Below are positions 14,506 through 23,014 of a stretch of DNA of 26,427 nt, one piece after another; positions within the stretch are counted from its first letter, which is position 1, and each line of letters starts with the position of its first letter. Made by a program: the position numbers and the translations under genes. Location of the stretch: contig CAYXNS010000039.1 in NCBI GenBank assembly GCA_964466315.1, positions 1 to 26,427 of the forward strand, in the 5' to 3' direction. This DNA is from SMWC01 sp964466315. GTDB lineage: Bacteria; Pseudomonadota; Gammaproteobacteria; Steroidobacterales; Rariloculaceae. Below the pieces are notes generated by a model. The model was not told the DNA's origin, did not search any database, and worked only from the letters and a program-made list of their open reading frames with translations.

Positions 14506-15537
14506 CTAGACGATCAATAGCGCCGCCCGGCCTGTGACCTCGCCTCTCTCGACCATCTCATGAATGGTCTCGGCTTCTTCCATGGGGCGGATTTCCGTGA
14601 CGATCGGCCAGACCTCATCCCGCATCATCAGATCGTAGGTCTGCAGGATATCCAGCCGCGTCACATAGCGGCTGCCGAGGACATCGATTTCGTTGCTCAA
14701 TAGGAGCGCGGCGTCAACGCTAAACGAATCAGACGCGCCGCCGAGAGTGACGAGGCGGCCATGCTTGCCCAAGGCGCGAACGCCCGCCTCCAAGGTAACT
14801 TTGGTGGAGACGTAGTCGACGGAGACATCCACGCCCTTGCCCCGAGTGAGATCCATGAGAGCGTCGACCACGCTACCTTCGGATGCATCGACAACCTCGT
14901 CGGCACCAGCTTCCCGGCAGGCGTCGAACTTGCCGGCCTTGGTGTCGATCGCGATCACCCTCGCATCGGCCCATTTGGCCATCATCAGCTGATGAATACC
15001 GAGGCCGCCGCCGGCACCGAAGACGGCAACGCTTTCGCCGGGCTTGATCCGGGCGCGCCTTAATACCTTATAAGGAGTCGCCAGGGCATCCATGGCGACG
15101 CCCAGATGGGCCGGCTGATTTTGCCAATCAAGACCCTCTGGAAGCTTGACGAACGAGCTTTCCGGCAGCTTGATAAATTCCGCGTACCCGCCGTCGATCT
15201 CGCGGCCTACGTTACCACCGAGATTTTCGCAGAGCGGCTCGAAATCTTCCCGACACATTTTGCAACGGCCGCAACTCAAGTAGAAGTACGAGGTGACAAG
15301 GTCACCAACTCGAAGGCCATTGACGCCGGTGCCGACTTCGACGATCTCTGCGCATATCTCATGGCCGATTATTCGCGGGAAAACCATCGGTACTCGGCCG
15401 GCCTTGAAATGCTGGATAGTCAGCCCGGAACCACACGCGTACACCCTGGCCACCGCTTCACCAGGGCCAGCGACCGGATCGGGGACGTCGGTAAGTTCGA
15501 ATGGCGTGTTGGCCTGGTGGAGGACAAGGGCTTTCAT
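14506..15537 (-). CDS. Zinc-dependent medium-chain alcohol dehydrogenase (MDR family)
   Basis: The 343-residue cytoplasmic enzyme has the MDR layout: an N-terminal GroES-like catalytic domain with zinc-ligand candidates C35 and the GHE motif (H59, E60), the four-cysteine structural zinc site C89-x2-C92-x2-C95-x7-C103, and a Rossmann domain with GAGGGLG (174-180) and an aspartate (D198) that favours NAD over NADP. It should interconvert an alcohol and an aldehyde or ketone; the substrate is unknown. It lies 10 bases downstream of an acyl-CoA dehydrogenase gene on the same strand, so the two are almost certainly one transcript. Confidence 0.9.
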   Translation of the reverse strand: MKALVLHQANTPFELTDVPDPVAGPGEAVARVYACGSGLTIQHFKAGRVPMVFPRIIGHEICAEIVEVGTGVNGLRVGDLVTSYFYLSCGRCKMCREDFEPLCENLGGNVGREIDGGYAEFIKLPESSFVKLPEGLDWQNQPAHLGVAMDALATPYKVLRRARIKPGESVAVFGAGGGLGIHQLMMAKWADARVIAIDTKAGKFDACREAGADEVVDASEGSVVDALMDLTRGKGVDVSVDYVSTKVTLEAGVRALGKHGRLVTLGGASDSFSVDAALLLSNEIDVLGSRYVTRLDILQTYDLMMRDEVWPIVTEIRPMEEAETIHEMVERGEVTGRAALLIV

Positions 15538-15547
15538 CGGCGCCTGC

Positions 15548-16726
15548 CTAGAAAATAGACCTCGACGCTTTCAGCAGCAGCGTCCGATTGACGCCATCGG
15601 AATGAAGAAATGCCGCCACATCGCGCATCAGTTTTTCAAGCCCGACATCGCGCATATAGCCGGAGCCACCATGAAGTTCTGCCGCCCAGGTGACGATCTT
15701 CCAAGCTGCCTCGGAGGCGAATACCTTAGGCAGGGCCCCTAAAGCCGGATCCCAGCCTTGATCCCGGTTGTCGGCCATCCACGTCGCTTTGCGCACATAG
15801 GTGCGCGCCACGTCCAGTAACATATGCATTTCTGCCAGTTGGGCCGTGATGCCATCATGCTCGATCAGGGGCTTGCCGCCCTGGACCCGTGTCTTGGCCC
15901 ATTCCACCGCGCGCTCATAGGCTGTTGTCGCCGTGCCGATAACCGTGGCAGCGGCGTAGGCGTTGGAGGCAGGAAAGAAGTCGATAAGAATCTGTAATCC
16001 GTTACCCACCTCACCGACCACGTTTTCGTCCGGTACGAAGCAATCCTGAAAAATCAGCTCGGCATTATTGGCCAGGCGCTCGCCCATTTTGTCGTGCACC
16101 CGGCCAACAGTGAATCCCTCGAGCGTCCGATCGAGCAGAAAACAGGTGGATCCCTCGGCGAGCGATATGCCTTTTTCGGTTTGGGCCAAAAGCAGGAAGA
16201 CATTGGCCCGATTGCCATTGGAGATGAAGTGTTTCATGCCGTTAATGCGCCAGCCGCCAGCCGCTCTTTCCGCATAGGTCCGGTAGGACGCGTCGTGGTG
16301 GATGAAATAGTTCGATCCTGTCTCCGGCTCGGTTATGCCGATGGCAAGCAGTCCACGAGGCGTGTCGCGGAACATCGGGATGAATTTTTCCTGCTGCTCC
16401 TGATCCAGGGCTGTCTGAAAAATCTGGGCGATCTTGAGCGTCTGGGCCATCACCACCGAGATGCCGATATCGGCTTTCCCCAGCTCTTCGATGACCATCG
16501 CCGTAGTGACGGAATCGGCACCGATTCCGCCCCACTCCTCGGACAATGTCATGGTGCGGATGCCGACTTCGTCGGCTTTTTCAATAATGTCCCATGAAAA
16601 GCTATCTTCCGGATTGGAACGGCGGTCCAGGTCGCCGGCAACCGGGGTGACAACTTCTTTGTTGAATCGGCGGACGGTATCCAGGACAGCTTCCTGGAAC
16701 TCGTCGATGACGAATGGTTCTGACAT
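15548..16726 (-). CDS. Acyl-CoA dehydrogenase family flavoprotein
   Basis: The 392-residue protein has the three-domain acyl-CoA dehydrogenase fold. Marks are GIRTMTLSEEWGG (about 55-67), the FAD/substrate motif AIGITEPETGSN (128-139), IPF-like strand residues WRINGMKHFISNGNRAN (159-175), and AAELHGGSGYMRD (348-360) where FAD contacts the partner subunit. In many members the catalytic base is Glu in a YEG motif near residue 376; here the equivalent reads LHSDG (374-378), so Asp may replace Glu. No glutamate is seen at the alternative helix-G position used by isovaleryl-CoA dehydrogenase. The enzyme probably still binds FAD but its activity or chain-length preference may differ. It is first in a two-gene operon with the alcohol dehydrogenase. 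The Shine-Dalgarno is weak (GAGGA 13 bases upstream). Confidence 0.9.
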   Translation of the reverse strand: MSEPFVIDEFQEAVLDTVRRFNKEVVTPVAGDLDRRSNPEDSFSWDIIEKADEVGIRTMTLSEEWGGIGADSVTTAMVIEELGKADIGISVVMAQTLKIAQIFQTALDQEQQEKFIPMFRDTPRGLLAIGITEPETGSNYFIHHDASYRTYAERAAGGWRINGMKHFISNGNRANVFLLLAQTEKGISLAEGSTCFLLDRTLEGFTVGRVHDKMGERLANNAELIFQDCFVPDENVVGEVGNGLQILIDFFPASNAYAAATVIGTATTAYERAVEWAKTRVQGGKPLIEHDGITAQLAEMHMLLDVARTYVRKATWMADNRDQGWDPALGALPKVFASEAAWKIVTWAAELHGGSGYMRDVGLEKLMRDVAAFLHSDGVNRTLLLKASRSIF

Positions 16727-17024
16727 GGTCTAGTTCTTGTCCTCTCGGCGCAGGGTAGGAAATTCTATCGTGTTGGCAAAGCCACCGCACACAGCCTGAG
16801 GAAGACCTGCAAAAAAGGCCGGAAAAAAGGGACCGTCGAAGCGGCACGTACAGCGTCCCCCCATACCCCTGAGAGCACTTCTGCCTACTTTCGCGAGAAG
16901 GCCGAGGACTCTATCGCCAGAACCATCGAGCGCGTGTGGGGTCCAACCCGTCCGTGCCCGGAAGTTCCACGCACGCCGTGGAGTGATCCCAACCTCGCCG
17001 CCGATCTCGGGCTCTCCTGGTTGT
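16727..17024. other. Intergenic region, no confident gene
   Basis: This stretch holds the leader of the acyl-CoA dehydrogenase gene and the 3' flank of the cytochrome gene, both on the minus strand. On the minus strand a TAGAAT box occurs near 16767-16762 without a convincing -35. Two T runs of six flank CCGGCC on the minus strand (about 16800-16830) but lack a clear preceding stem. A plus-strand open frame crosses into the cytochrome gene end and is treated as doubtful. Confidence 0.4.
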
Positions 17025-18221
17025 TTATTGAGGCGCTACCAAGGTGTTGATGTAGGAAACGACGTCCAGCACGGCCTGATCATCCGGAAGTGCCTGCGAC
17101 GGAACCACCATCTGCGCACCGTAGATATCGTCCGGGTGATCACCGCGCACACCCTCGCGGAACTTTTCGAGTTGCCTGACCATATACCAGTCGGTCATGC
17201 CCACCTGCCGCGGCGCATTCAGGGCCTCGATGCCCATGCCGTCTGTTCCGTGACAGACGGCGCAGCCTTGTGCATATAAACTCGCTCCGCGTTCGATATC
17301 TCCCTGGATCGTCACGGGTGCCGGGTCATCGGGCAGCGCCGAGATATACGCGGAAACGCCCGCTATGAGCGCGTCATTGTCGAAATCCGACACGTGGTAT
17401 CGCATCTGACTCGCCCAGCGCTCACCATCATGGGTACCTCGTCTGCTGCCGACGAAATTCCACAACTGCCGGCTCAGATACCAGTCCTCCTGGCCGCTGA
17501 GCTTGGGTGCAGAGAGTTCCACGTAACCCTGCCCCGTCGGCCCGTGGCATGGAAGGCAGGCAGTGCCGTAAAGAGCGGCGGCACCTTCCAGCGTATTGAG
17601 CGGGGCGCGGCCTCCCCGCGCAGAGCCATCGCGTCCCTGATCGGCACGAGTTACTCCGGCTTCCGGATCACGGCCGAGACTGGAAGCGCCATCGGGTAAC
17701 AGCCATTGGGCGAATTGCGGCTCGAGTGTATCGCAAGCCAGCATCATCACCTCGCGGCGGACATGGCTCGGCCCGCCGGTCGCGATGCCGTCGGCCGGAT
17801 GCACGACGATGCACCACCTCGGTCCGGGACCGCTCTGCACTTCGATCTTCTGATCGTCACGATAGAAGAATCGTTGCAGGGGCGACTCGGAGCAAGGCCT
17901 TAAGAAAAGATGCCCGCCACGTTCGATCTGCGACAGCTCCGCGCAGCGATCGTATGCGGGCGCATAGATCTGGCCTGTTTCCGGATAGTTGACCGTAAAG
18001 GTCGCATCCCGCCAGCCCGCATTCTTGCAGGTGTGCACCGATAATGGTTCGTCGATGTTGGCGTGCGTGCCAAAGCCGAAGACGTCCAGGCAATACGCCT
18101 CGGGTTCGTCCAGAGTGGCCTTCAGCAGGAAGTTGCCACCGACGTAATCCTGGGCCACTGCCGTACCGGCAGCGGCCAGGCAGGCACCGAGAAGCGCCAC
18201 AGAAGTCCCGATCAGCCTCAT
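17025..18221 (-). CDS. Diheme c-type cytochrome with N-terminal ricin-like beta-trefoil domain
   Basis: From the ATG at 18221 the protein has 398 residues. Its order is: signal peptide (MRLIGTSVALLGACLAAAG, cleavage near AVAQ), a beta-trefoil domain of about 160 residues (AYCLDVFGFG, LSVHTCKNAGWRDATFTVN, FLRPCSESPLQRFFY, LACDTLEPQFAQWLLPD), a charged linker, and two cytochrome c domains with heme sites CLPCH and CAVCH and likely axial methionines in SQMRYH and AQMVVP. It would be a periplasmic or surface electron carrier with a binding module. The start is set by GGAGGG 9 bases upstream; a longer reading to 18293 adds 24 unsuitable residues. The trefoil is homologous to the stand-alone protein at 12139-12714. 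The gene is divergent from the catabolic operon at 18579. Confidence 0.85.
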   Translation of the reverse strand: MRLIGTSVALLGACLAAAGTAVAQDYVGGNFLLKATLDEPEAYCLDVFGFGTHANIDEPLSVHTCKNAGWRDATFTVNYPETGQIYAPAYDRCAELSQIERGGHLFLRPCSESPLQRFFYRDDQKIEVQSGPGPRWCIVVHPADGIATGGPSHVRREVMMLACDTLEPQFAQWLLPDGASSLGRDPEAGVTRADQGRDGSARGGRAPLNTLEGAAALYGTACLPCHGPTGQGYVELSAPKLSGQEDWYLSRQLWNFVGSRRGTHDGERWASQMRYHVSDFDNDALIAGVSAYISALPDDPAPVTIQGDIERGASLYAQGCAVCHGTDGMGIEALNAPRQVGMTDWYMVRQLEKFREGVRGDHPDDIYGAQMVVPSQALPDDQAVLDVVSYINTLVAPQ

Positions 18222-18312
18222 ACGATTTTGCCCTCCAGCCGGACAGACGAACGCCATTCGCCGATAAAACGCCTGCCGGCACAACCTGCCCATACGCGCT
18301 TTCCGAAGCAGC

Positions 18313-18375
18313 CTAGCGCAGCGTATCGAAAACCACGCGTCCGCCTGTCATCGTCAGAACGGGCTCAATGTCCAT
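18313..18375 (-). pseudogene. Possible remnant of an amidohydrolase C-terminus
   Basis: The 357-base gap between the divergent genes (18222-18578) has no full gene. On the minus strand a 20-codon stretch reads MDIEPVLTMTGGRVVFDTLR and then a stop. The I-E-P-V-L-T-M-x-G-G-R-V-V pattern is how many YtcJ-type amidohydrolases end. Upstream of it the frame is closed by a TGA within a few codons, so only a fragment can remain. The match is short and from memory, so it is tentative. Confidence 0.3.
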
Positions 18376-18515
18376 TGTATGTCATGCCGCGAGCAATCCG
18401 GCATCTTCCGGGCGCAGACAGGAACGGCTGACGGTAGAGCGTCGGGTTTCGGGATCTAGCCCACGGCCTCACCGGATTCTCTACGGATAATACGGGCCCT
18501 GGATACGACCGATCC

Positions 18516-18524
18516 TGCTATCAT
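18516..18524 (+). promoter_or_regulatory. Candidate extended -10 promoter for the catabolic operon
   Basis: TGCTATCAT has the TGn extension and a -10 with five of six matches. No -35 is seen at the usual distance, as is common for extended -10 promoters. Transcription would start near 18531 and leave about 48 bases of leader before the GTG at 18579. Confidence 0.35.
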
Positions 18525-18578
18525 CCGGGTGCAGGCAGGGGCAACCGAACCAATAGCATCGACAGCATACCGCTCAAA

Positions 18579-20282
18579 GTGACGGAGCCGCGATCGGCCG
18601 CAGAGGCCATCGCCACCGCACTCGTCAGACATGGCGTCAAGACGCTTTTTTCGCAAAGCCTGCCGTCCGCTCTGGTGTTGGCCGCCGAGGACGCCGGACT
18701 CGAGCAGTTCACCTACAGGACCGAGAACGCCGGTGCCGCGATGGCCGATGGATTCGCGCGATTGTCGCATCAAACGACAGTCGTCACGGCCCAGAACGGC
18801 CCCGCCGCCGCGCTCCTCGTGCCGAGCCTCGCGGAAGCACTGAAATCCTCTGTCCCGATCGTCGCGATGGTGCAGGATGTCGATCGACCGGCCGCCGATC
18901 GCAACGCCTTCCAGGAGCTGGATCACATCGCTTTATTCCAGGGCTGCGCCAAGTGGGTGCGGCGAATTACCGAATCGGAGTGCATCGAAGATTACGTCGA
19001 CCGGGCATTTGCCGCTGCCACCGGCGGCCGCCCGGGACCCGCTGTTTTGATGTTACCGGCCGATCTACTCAAAGAGACGGTCACCGCACCAAGCCACCGG
19101 CGATCCGGCCTCGGGACCTACCCGCTGGATCGCACGCTCGCCGACCCTGAGCGTATCGACGCCGCGGCGGAATTTTTGGCTTCGGCGAAGCGTCCGCTCA
19201 TCCTCGCGGGCGGCGGCGTACATCTATCCGACGCGGCCGGGGAGTTGGCGGCGCTGCAACACGAAGCACATCTTCCGGTAACGACGACGGTGATGGGGAA
19301 AGGTGCCGTAGACGAAAACCACCCGCTGTCTCTCGGCATCAGCGGTAATATGCTCGGGCGTTACTCGCCAGGCTGTTACATGGGACCGTTGATCGACGGC
19401 GCCGACGTCGTGCTGCTCGTCGGCACACGCACGGCCCAGAACGGTACCGACTCGTGGTCCATGCTCCCTCCGAACGCGCAATTCATTCACATCGATATCG
19501 ACAGCGACGAGGTCGGCCGGAACTACGAAGCGCTCCGGCTCGTCGGCGATGCAAAACTCACATTGGCCGCGTTGACGGATAGGCTCCGTGGGCGGCGCAC
19601 TCAGGATGCCGAGACCGAACGGTTAATCGAGACGGCACGCGAGCAACATGCGCACGAAATCGAGCCCCTGCTGGCCTCGAACGCGACCCCCATCCGGCCC
19701 GAACGGCTCATGGCAGATCTAAGAACCGTGTTGACGCCCGACACGATCGTCGTGGCGGATGCGAGTTACGCGACCGCCTGGGTCGCATGTTATCTTCGTG
19801 CGCTTGCGGCGGGCATGCGATTCGTCACGCCGCGTGGAATCGCGGGGCTCGGCTGGGGACTGCCGCTGGCGCTCGGCGCCAAAGTCGCGCGCCCGGAAAG
19901 CCCGGTGATCTGTGTCGTTGGCGACGGCGGATTCGCTCATGTCTGGTCGGAGCTCGAGACGGCCGTGCGCACGCACACAGCCGTCGTTCTGACGGTATTG
20001 AATAACCGCGTACTCGGATACCAGAAAGACGCCGAGGACGTGAAATTCGGCCGTCATACGGGCGCTTGCTACTTCGATCCCGTCGATCATGCCGCGATCG
20101 CGCGCGCCTGCGGTTGCCGCGGCGTGACGATTGAGCAACCCGGCGATTATCTGCCTGCGGTGCGCGAAGCCCTCGCTGCAGAGGAATTGACCGTCATCGA
20201 CGTCATTACCGACCCCGACGCCTTTCCGCCGCTCACCGTATTCGATAACCTTGAGTCTATACGGAAAAAAACCAAGCCATGA
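18579..20282 (+). CDS. Thiamine-diphosphate-dependent enzyme (acetolactate synthase/benzoylformate decarboxylase family)
   Basis: The 567-residue protein has the three domains of this family: the N-terminal pyrimidine-binding domain with the catalytic glutamate in YRTENAGAAMADGFAR (E49), a central domain (about 190-330, PLILAGGGVHLSD), and the C-terminal diphosphate-binding domain with GDGG (448-451) and the closing NN (475-476), the classic GDG-x(n)-NN cofactor motif. Members cleave or form C-C bonds next to a carbonyl, for example acetolactate synthase, 2-oxoacid decarboxylases and cyclohexane-1,2-dione hydrolase. The exact reaction cannot be read. The start is GTG; no strong Shine-Dalgarno is present. 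It opens a run of seven co-directional genes with short gaps, which argues for a dedicated catabolic role rather than branched-chain amino-acid synthesis; no small regulatory subunit gene is nearby. Confidence 0.87.
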   Translation: MTEPRSAAEAIATALVRHGVKTLFSQSLPSALVLAAEDAGLEQFTYRTENAGAAMADGFARLSHQTTVVTAQNGPAAALLVPSLAEALKSSVPIVAMVQDVDRPAADRNAFQELDHIALFQGCAKWVRRITESECIEDYVDRAFAAATGGRPGPAVLMLPADLLKETVTAPSHRRSGLGTYPLDRTLADPERIDAAAEFLASAKRPLILAGGGVHLSDAAGELAALQHEAHLPVTTTVMGKGAVDENHPLSLGISGNMLGRYSPGCYMGPLIDGADVVLLVGTRTAQNGTDSWSMLPPNAQFIHIDIDSDEVGRNYEALRLVGDAKLTLAALTDRLRGRRTQDAETERLIETAREQHAHEIEPLLASNATPIRPERLMADLRTVLTPDTIVVADASYATAWVACYLRALAAGMRFVTPRGIAGLGWGLPLALGAKVARPESPVICVVGDGGFAHVWSELETAVRTHTAVVLTVLNNRVLGYQKDAEDVKFGRHTGACYFDPVDHAAIARACGCRGVTIEQPGDYLPAVREALAAEELTVIDVITDPDAFPPLTVFDNLESIRKKTKP

Positions 20283-20329
20283 TCATTGCGGCACGAAGAA
20301 CAAGCCTCATGGGTTGAGGGGTCAAGCAC

Positions 20330-21079
20330 ATGCCATTGCAGGACTACGAGAATAAATTCGACACGATACGCCTGCGGCGCGAGGACGGTATCCTCGAGAT
20401 GACGCTACACACGGACGGTGGACCGCTGCGATGGGGACGCAACCCGCACGCCGAATTGGAGCAGGCATTCCTGGATATCGGCCGGGATCGCGAGAACCAG
20501 GTCGTGATCATGACCGGCACGGGCGCCGAGTTCTCGGGTCCCGTTGCCGAAGCCGAGTCCAACGTAGCCGCGCACGCGCAAAGCCCCGCGGAATGGGCCG
20601 AACTCGGCCGTGAATCTTTTAACCTCCTCATGAATCTACTCGCAATCGACGTGCCGATGATCAGCGCGATTAACGGCCCAGCTGCACGCCACGCCGAACT
20701 ACCGGTCATGTGCGACATCGTGCTCGCATCGGAGACGGCATCGTTTCAGGACTCCGCGCATTTTCAGGGGGGCCTGGTTCCCGGCGACGGCATGCACATC
20801 ATCTTTCCCCTGTTGATGGGAATCAATCGGGGCCGTTACTTTCTCCTGACGGGGCAAATTCTGGATGCTCGGCAGGCGCTGGATTTCGGCCTGGTGAACG
20901 AAGTACTCCCGGCGGCCGAGCTGTTACCCCGCGCGTGGGATCACGCTGGCCAGATCATGCGCCAACCGGAGTTGAATCGCCGCTACACCCGTATCCTGCT
21001 GACCGAGCACATGCGCCGGCAGTTGAATGATCTTCTAGGCTATGGACTTGCCTTGGAAGGCCTGGCGCTCGTGAAGTGA
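20330..21079 (+). CDS. Crotonase-fold hydrolase resembling 6-oxocamphor hydrolase (beta-diketone retro-Claisenase)
   Basis: The 249-residue protein belongs to the enoyl-CoA hydratase/isomerase superfamily but looks like its 6-oxocamphor hydrolase (OCH) branch. It has RHAELPVMCDIVLASE (H121), DSAHFQGGLVPGDGMH (H144, D153) and a tryptophan at W35. In the Rhodococcus OCH the catalytic residues are His122, His145 and Asp154, so all three are kept with the same spacing. OCH does not use CoA thioesters; it cleaves the C-C bond between two ketones of a cyclic 1,3-diketone by water. NRGRYFLLTGQILDARQALDFGLVNEV is the usual crotonase-family C-terminal half. This enzyme may open a cyclic diketone or act on a related open substrate. 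It follows the ThDP enzyme by 47 bases and precedes a dehydrogenase by 20 bases. Confidence 0.85.
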   Translation: MPLQDYENKFDTIRLRREDGILEMTLHTDGGPLRWGRNPHAELEQAFLDIGRDRENQVVIMTGTGAEFSGPVAEAESNVAAHAQSPAEWAELGRESFNLLMNLLAIDVPMISAINGPAARHAELPVMCDIVLASETASFQDSAHFQGGLVPGDGMHIIFPLLMGINRGRYFLLTGQILDARQALDFGLVNEVLPAAELLPRAWDHAGQIMRQPELNRRYTRILLTEHMRRQLNDLLGYGLALEGLALVK

Positions 21080-21099
21080 GCGGCTGAGGAGCGAGCGCC

Positions 21100-21993
21100 G
21101 TGGCAAATATCGTCTACCTCGGTACAGGTCACATGGGTGAGGCCATGATCGTGCGCCTCCTCGGCGCGGGCCACTCGGTTACGGTCTTCAATCGAACGCC
21201 GGAGAAGGCGAATCGGGTCGTAGAGGCCGGCGCGTCATACGCATCGACACCCCGCGAAGCAGTCGAGCAAGGCGCGGACGCGATATTTTCATCGCTAGCC
21301 GACGACGTCGCGTCCCGGGCGGTTTGGACCGGCGCCGACGGCGTCCTGTCTGCGAAACTTCCAGAAGACGTGGTTGCGGTCGAGTCGTCGACGCTATCCC
21401 ACGATTGGATAATGGAATTACACGGACTCGCACGCGAGAAGGAACTCAGATTTCTCGATTGCCCGGTCGCCGGGCGGCCGGACTTCGCCGCAGCCGGGAA
21501 ACTCGTCGTATTCGTCGGCGGCGCCGAGGCCGACCTCGACCGGATACGCTCGTTCCTCGAGCCGCTGAGCCGGGAGGTGCTTCGCTTCGGTGGGCCAGGG
21601 TCCGGAATCTCGTTCAAGCTGATCTATAATCTCATGGGTGCTACGCACGTCGCAGCGCTCGCCGAGGGACTGGCTGCCGCAGAAGTTGCGGGCATGGACC
21701 TCGCGGTTGCGGCCCACGCCTTCTCCACGGGTGCGACCGGCAGCCCGCATGTCGTCCGGCATGCGGAGTTCATGTCCACGGGTAACCACGAGGATCCCGT
21801 AGCATTCAGCGGCCGTGCCCGTCTCAAGGATTCGGCCTACGGTGTCGAGCTCGTCGAGAAACTTGGCGCCCAGGCCATAATCGGCAACGCGACGGCCAGG
21901 GTGTTCCAGCAGATGGTGGACATCGGCATGGCCGAGTCCGCGGACAGCATGCTGATCGATGCATTGCGCAAGAGTTTGAAGGAGGAGCAGTGA
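21100..21993 (+). CDS. NAD(P)-dependent beta-hydroxyacid dehydrogenase, 3-hydroxyisobutyrate dehydrogenase family
   Basis: The 297-residue enzyme starts with the Rossmann motif IVYLGTGHMGEAM and continues with VFNRTPEKA; the Arg-Thr there suggests NADP use. It has VAVESSTLSHDW, DCPVAGRPDFAAAGKL (family consensus D-A-P-V-S-G-G) and the catalytic lysine in GSGISFKLIYNLM. It should oxidise a 3-hydroxyacid or reduce the matching semialdehyde in the cytoplasm. The start is GTG, supported by GAGGAG 8 bases upstream. Its TGA overlaps the next ATG by one base (TGATG), so it is translationally coupled to the transporter binding protein. It resembles the dehydrogenase beside the TRAP cluster (6870-7763) only in family features. 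Confidence 0.88.
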   Translation: MANIVYLGTGHMGEAMIVRLLGAGHSVTVFNRTPEKANRVVEAGASYASTPREAVEQGADAIFSSLADDVASRAVWTGADGVLSAKLPEDVVAVESSTLSHDWIMELHGLAREKELRFLDCPVAGRPDFAAAGKLVVFVGGAEADLDRIRSFLEPLSREVLRFGGPGSGISFKLIYNLMGATHVAALAEGLAAAEVAGMDLAVAAHAFSTGATGSPHVVRHAEFMSTGNHEDPVAFSGRARLKDSAYGVELVEKLGAQAIIGNATARVFQQMVDIGMAESADSMLIDALRKSLKEEQ

Positions 21994-22988
21994 TGAAAGC
22001 GATACCACGCGTTCGACAAGTTTCGATGGTCGCTATCGTAACGCTGGCGATGGCCGGATTGGATGCCCTGACGACCGTCGAGGCTCAGCGGGCACCGGAC
22101 GGTGACATCGAGATCACCGTCGGTTCCTCGGCGGGCGCAACGCCCGATATGCTCATGCGCCGCGTCGCGAGGCTACTGAACGATGAAGGACTGGTGGCGC
22201 AACCGGTCGTCGTCGTGAACCGAACGGGTGGAGCCTGGGTCGTCGCGAGCAATTATGTGCTTCGCCAGGGCGGTAACGAAAACCTGCTGTTCTCCCTGGT
22301 ACCGACGATCTTTACAACGCCGATCGTCCAGGGTTTGCCGAATACGTACGAGCGCGTAACGCCGCTGTCGTATCTCATGAAGATAGATCTCGTCGTGCTC
22401 GGCCAACCGGATTCAGAGATCGACGACCTGGCCAAGCTCGTCGCGCTCGCCGGCGAACGTGACAGAAGCGTGACGATAGCCGGCGCCAACGTCGGTTCCA
22501 CCGACCATATGGTTACTGCCCTCATCGAGTCCGCCGCGGGCGTGAAGTTCAACTACGTGCCGTTCGATGGCGGCGGTGGAGTTATCGCGACTTTCCTCGG
22601 CGGCAACGTCGATGTCATCACGCTCGCGCTCGACGAGGCTTACCCGCTGCTGCAGAGCGGCGACGTCAGGCCGTTGGCCATCCTCAGCGAGGAACGCCGT
22701 ACCGAGCCCGACTTTCGGGATATTCCGACCGCAAGGGAGCAGGGTGTCGACGTCGTCTGGGGCCAGGACTTTGGCATCGTCGGCCCTCCCGACCTCGATC
22801 CCGCGATCGTGGCATGGTGGGATGACGTATTTGCGCGCATGGTCGAGACCGAGGCCTGGGCGGATATGCTCAGCGAGAACTTCCTGCGGCCCACGTATAC
22901 GGACAGCGCCGAGACAACCATCCTCATGGAGGAGATGTATCAGCGCTATTTAGCCGTACTGCGAGAGGTCGGCCTCGCAAAGCAATGA
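21993..22988 (+). CDS. tctC: Tripartite tricarboxylate transporter substrate-binding protein (TctC/Bug family)
   Basis: The protein (331 residues from the ATG at 21993) has a Sec signal peptide (hydrophobic about residues 11-25, cleavage near TVEAQ) and the Bug/TctC fold. Typical marks are SSAGATPDMLMRRVARLL, VVNRTGGAWVVASNYV, the GSTDHMVTALIE helix and FDGGGGVIATFLGGNVD. Bug proteins bind carboxylates through water-bridged contacts; the ligand here is unknown. GGAGGAG precedes the ATG. The gene for TctB follows after 26 bases. Confidence 0.9.
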   Translation: MKAIPRVRQVSMVAIVTLAMAGLDALTTVEAQRAPDGDIEITVGSSAGATPDMLMRRVARLLNDEGLVAQPVVVVNRTGGAWVVASNYVLRQGGNENLLFSLVPTIFTTPIVQGLPNTYERVTPLSYLMKIDLVVLGQPDSEIDDLAKLVALAGERDRSVTIAGANVGSTDHMVTALIESAAGVKFNYVPFDGGGGVIATFLGGNVDVITLALDEAYPLLQSGDVRPLAILSEERRTEPDFRDIPTAREQGVDVVWGQDFGIVGPPDLDPAIVAWWDDVFARMVETEAWADMLSENFLRPTYTDSAETTILMEEMYQRYLAVLREVGLAKQ

Positions 22989-23014
22989 CTTGAGCGTCAC
23001 GAGATAACGTAGCT

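Noticed and set aside
16877..17050. Plus-strand frame containing PRTPWSDPNLA, resembling the start of secreted proteins with a TPWGDPDLQG motif
   Set aside because: The similarity is limited to about ten residues, there is no start or ribosome binding site, and the frame runs into the antisense end of the cytochrome gene.
21418..22008. A 196-codon minus-strand frame over the second hydroxyacid dehydrogenase
   Set aside because: It is antisense to a clear family member with all motifs; such frames are common in GC-rich coding DNA.
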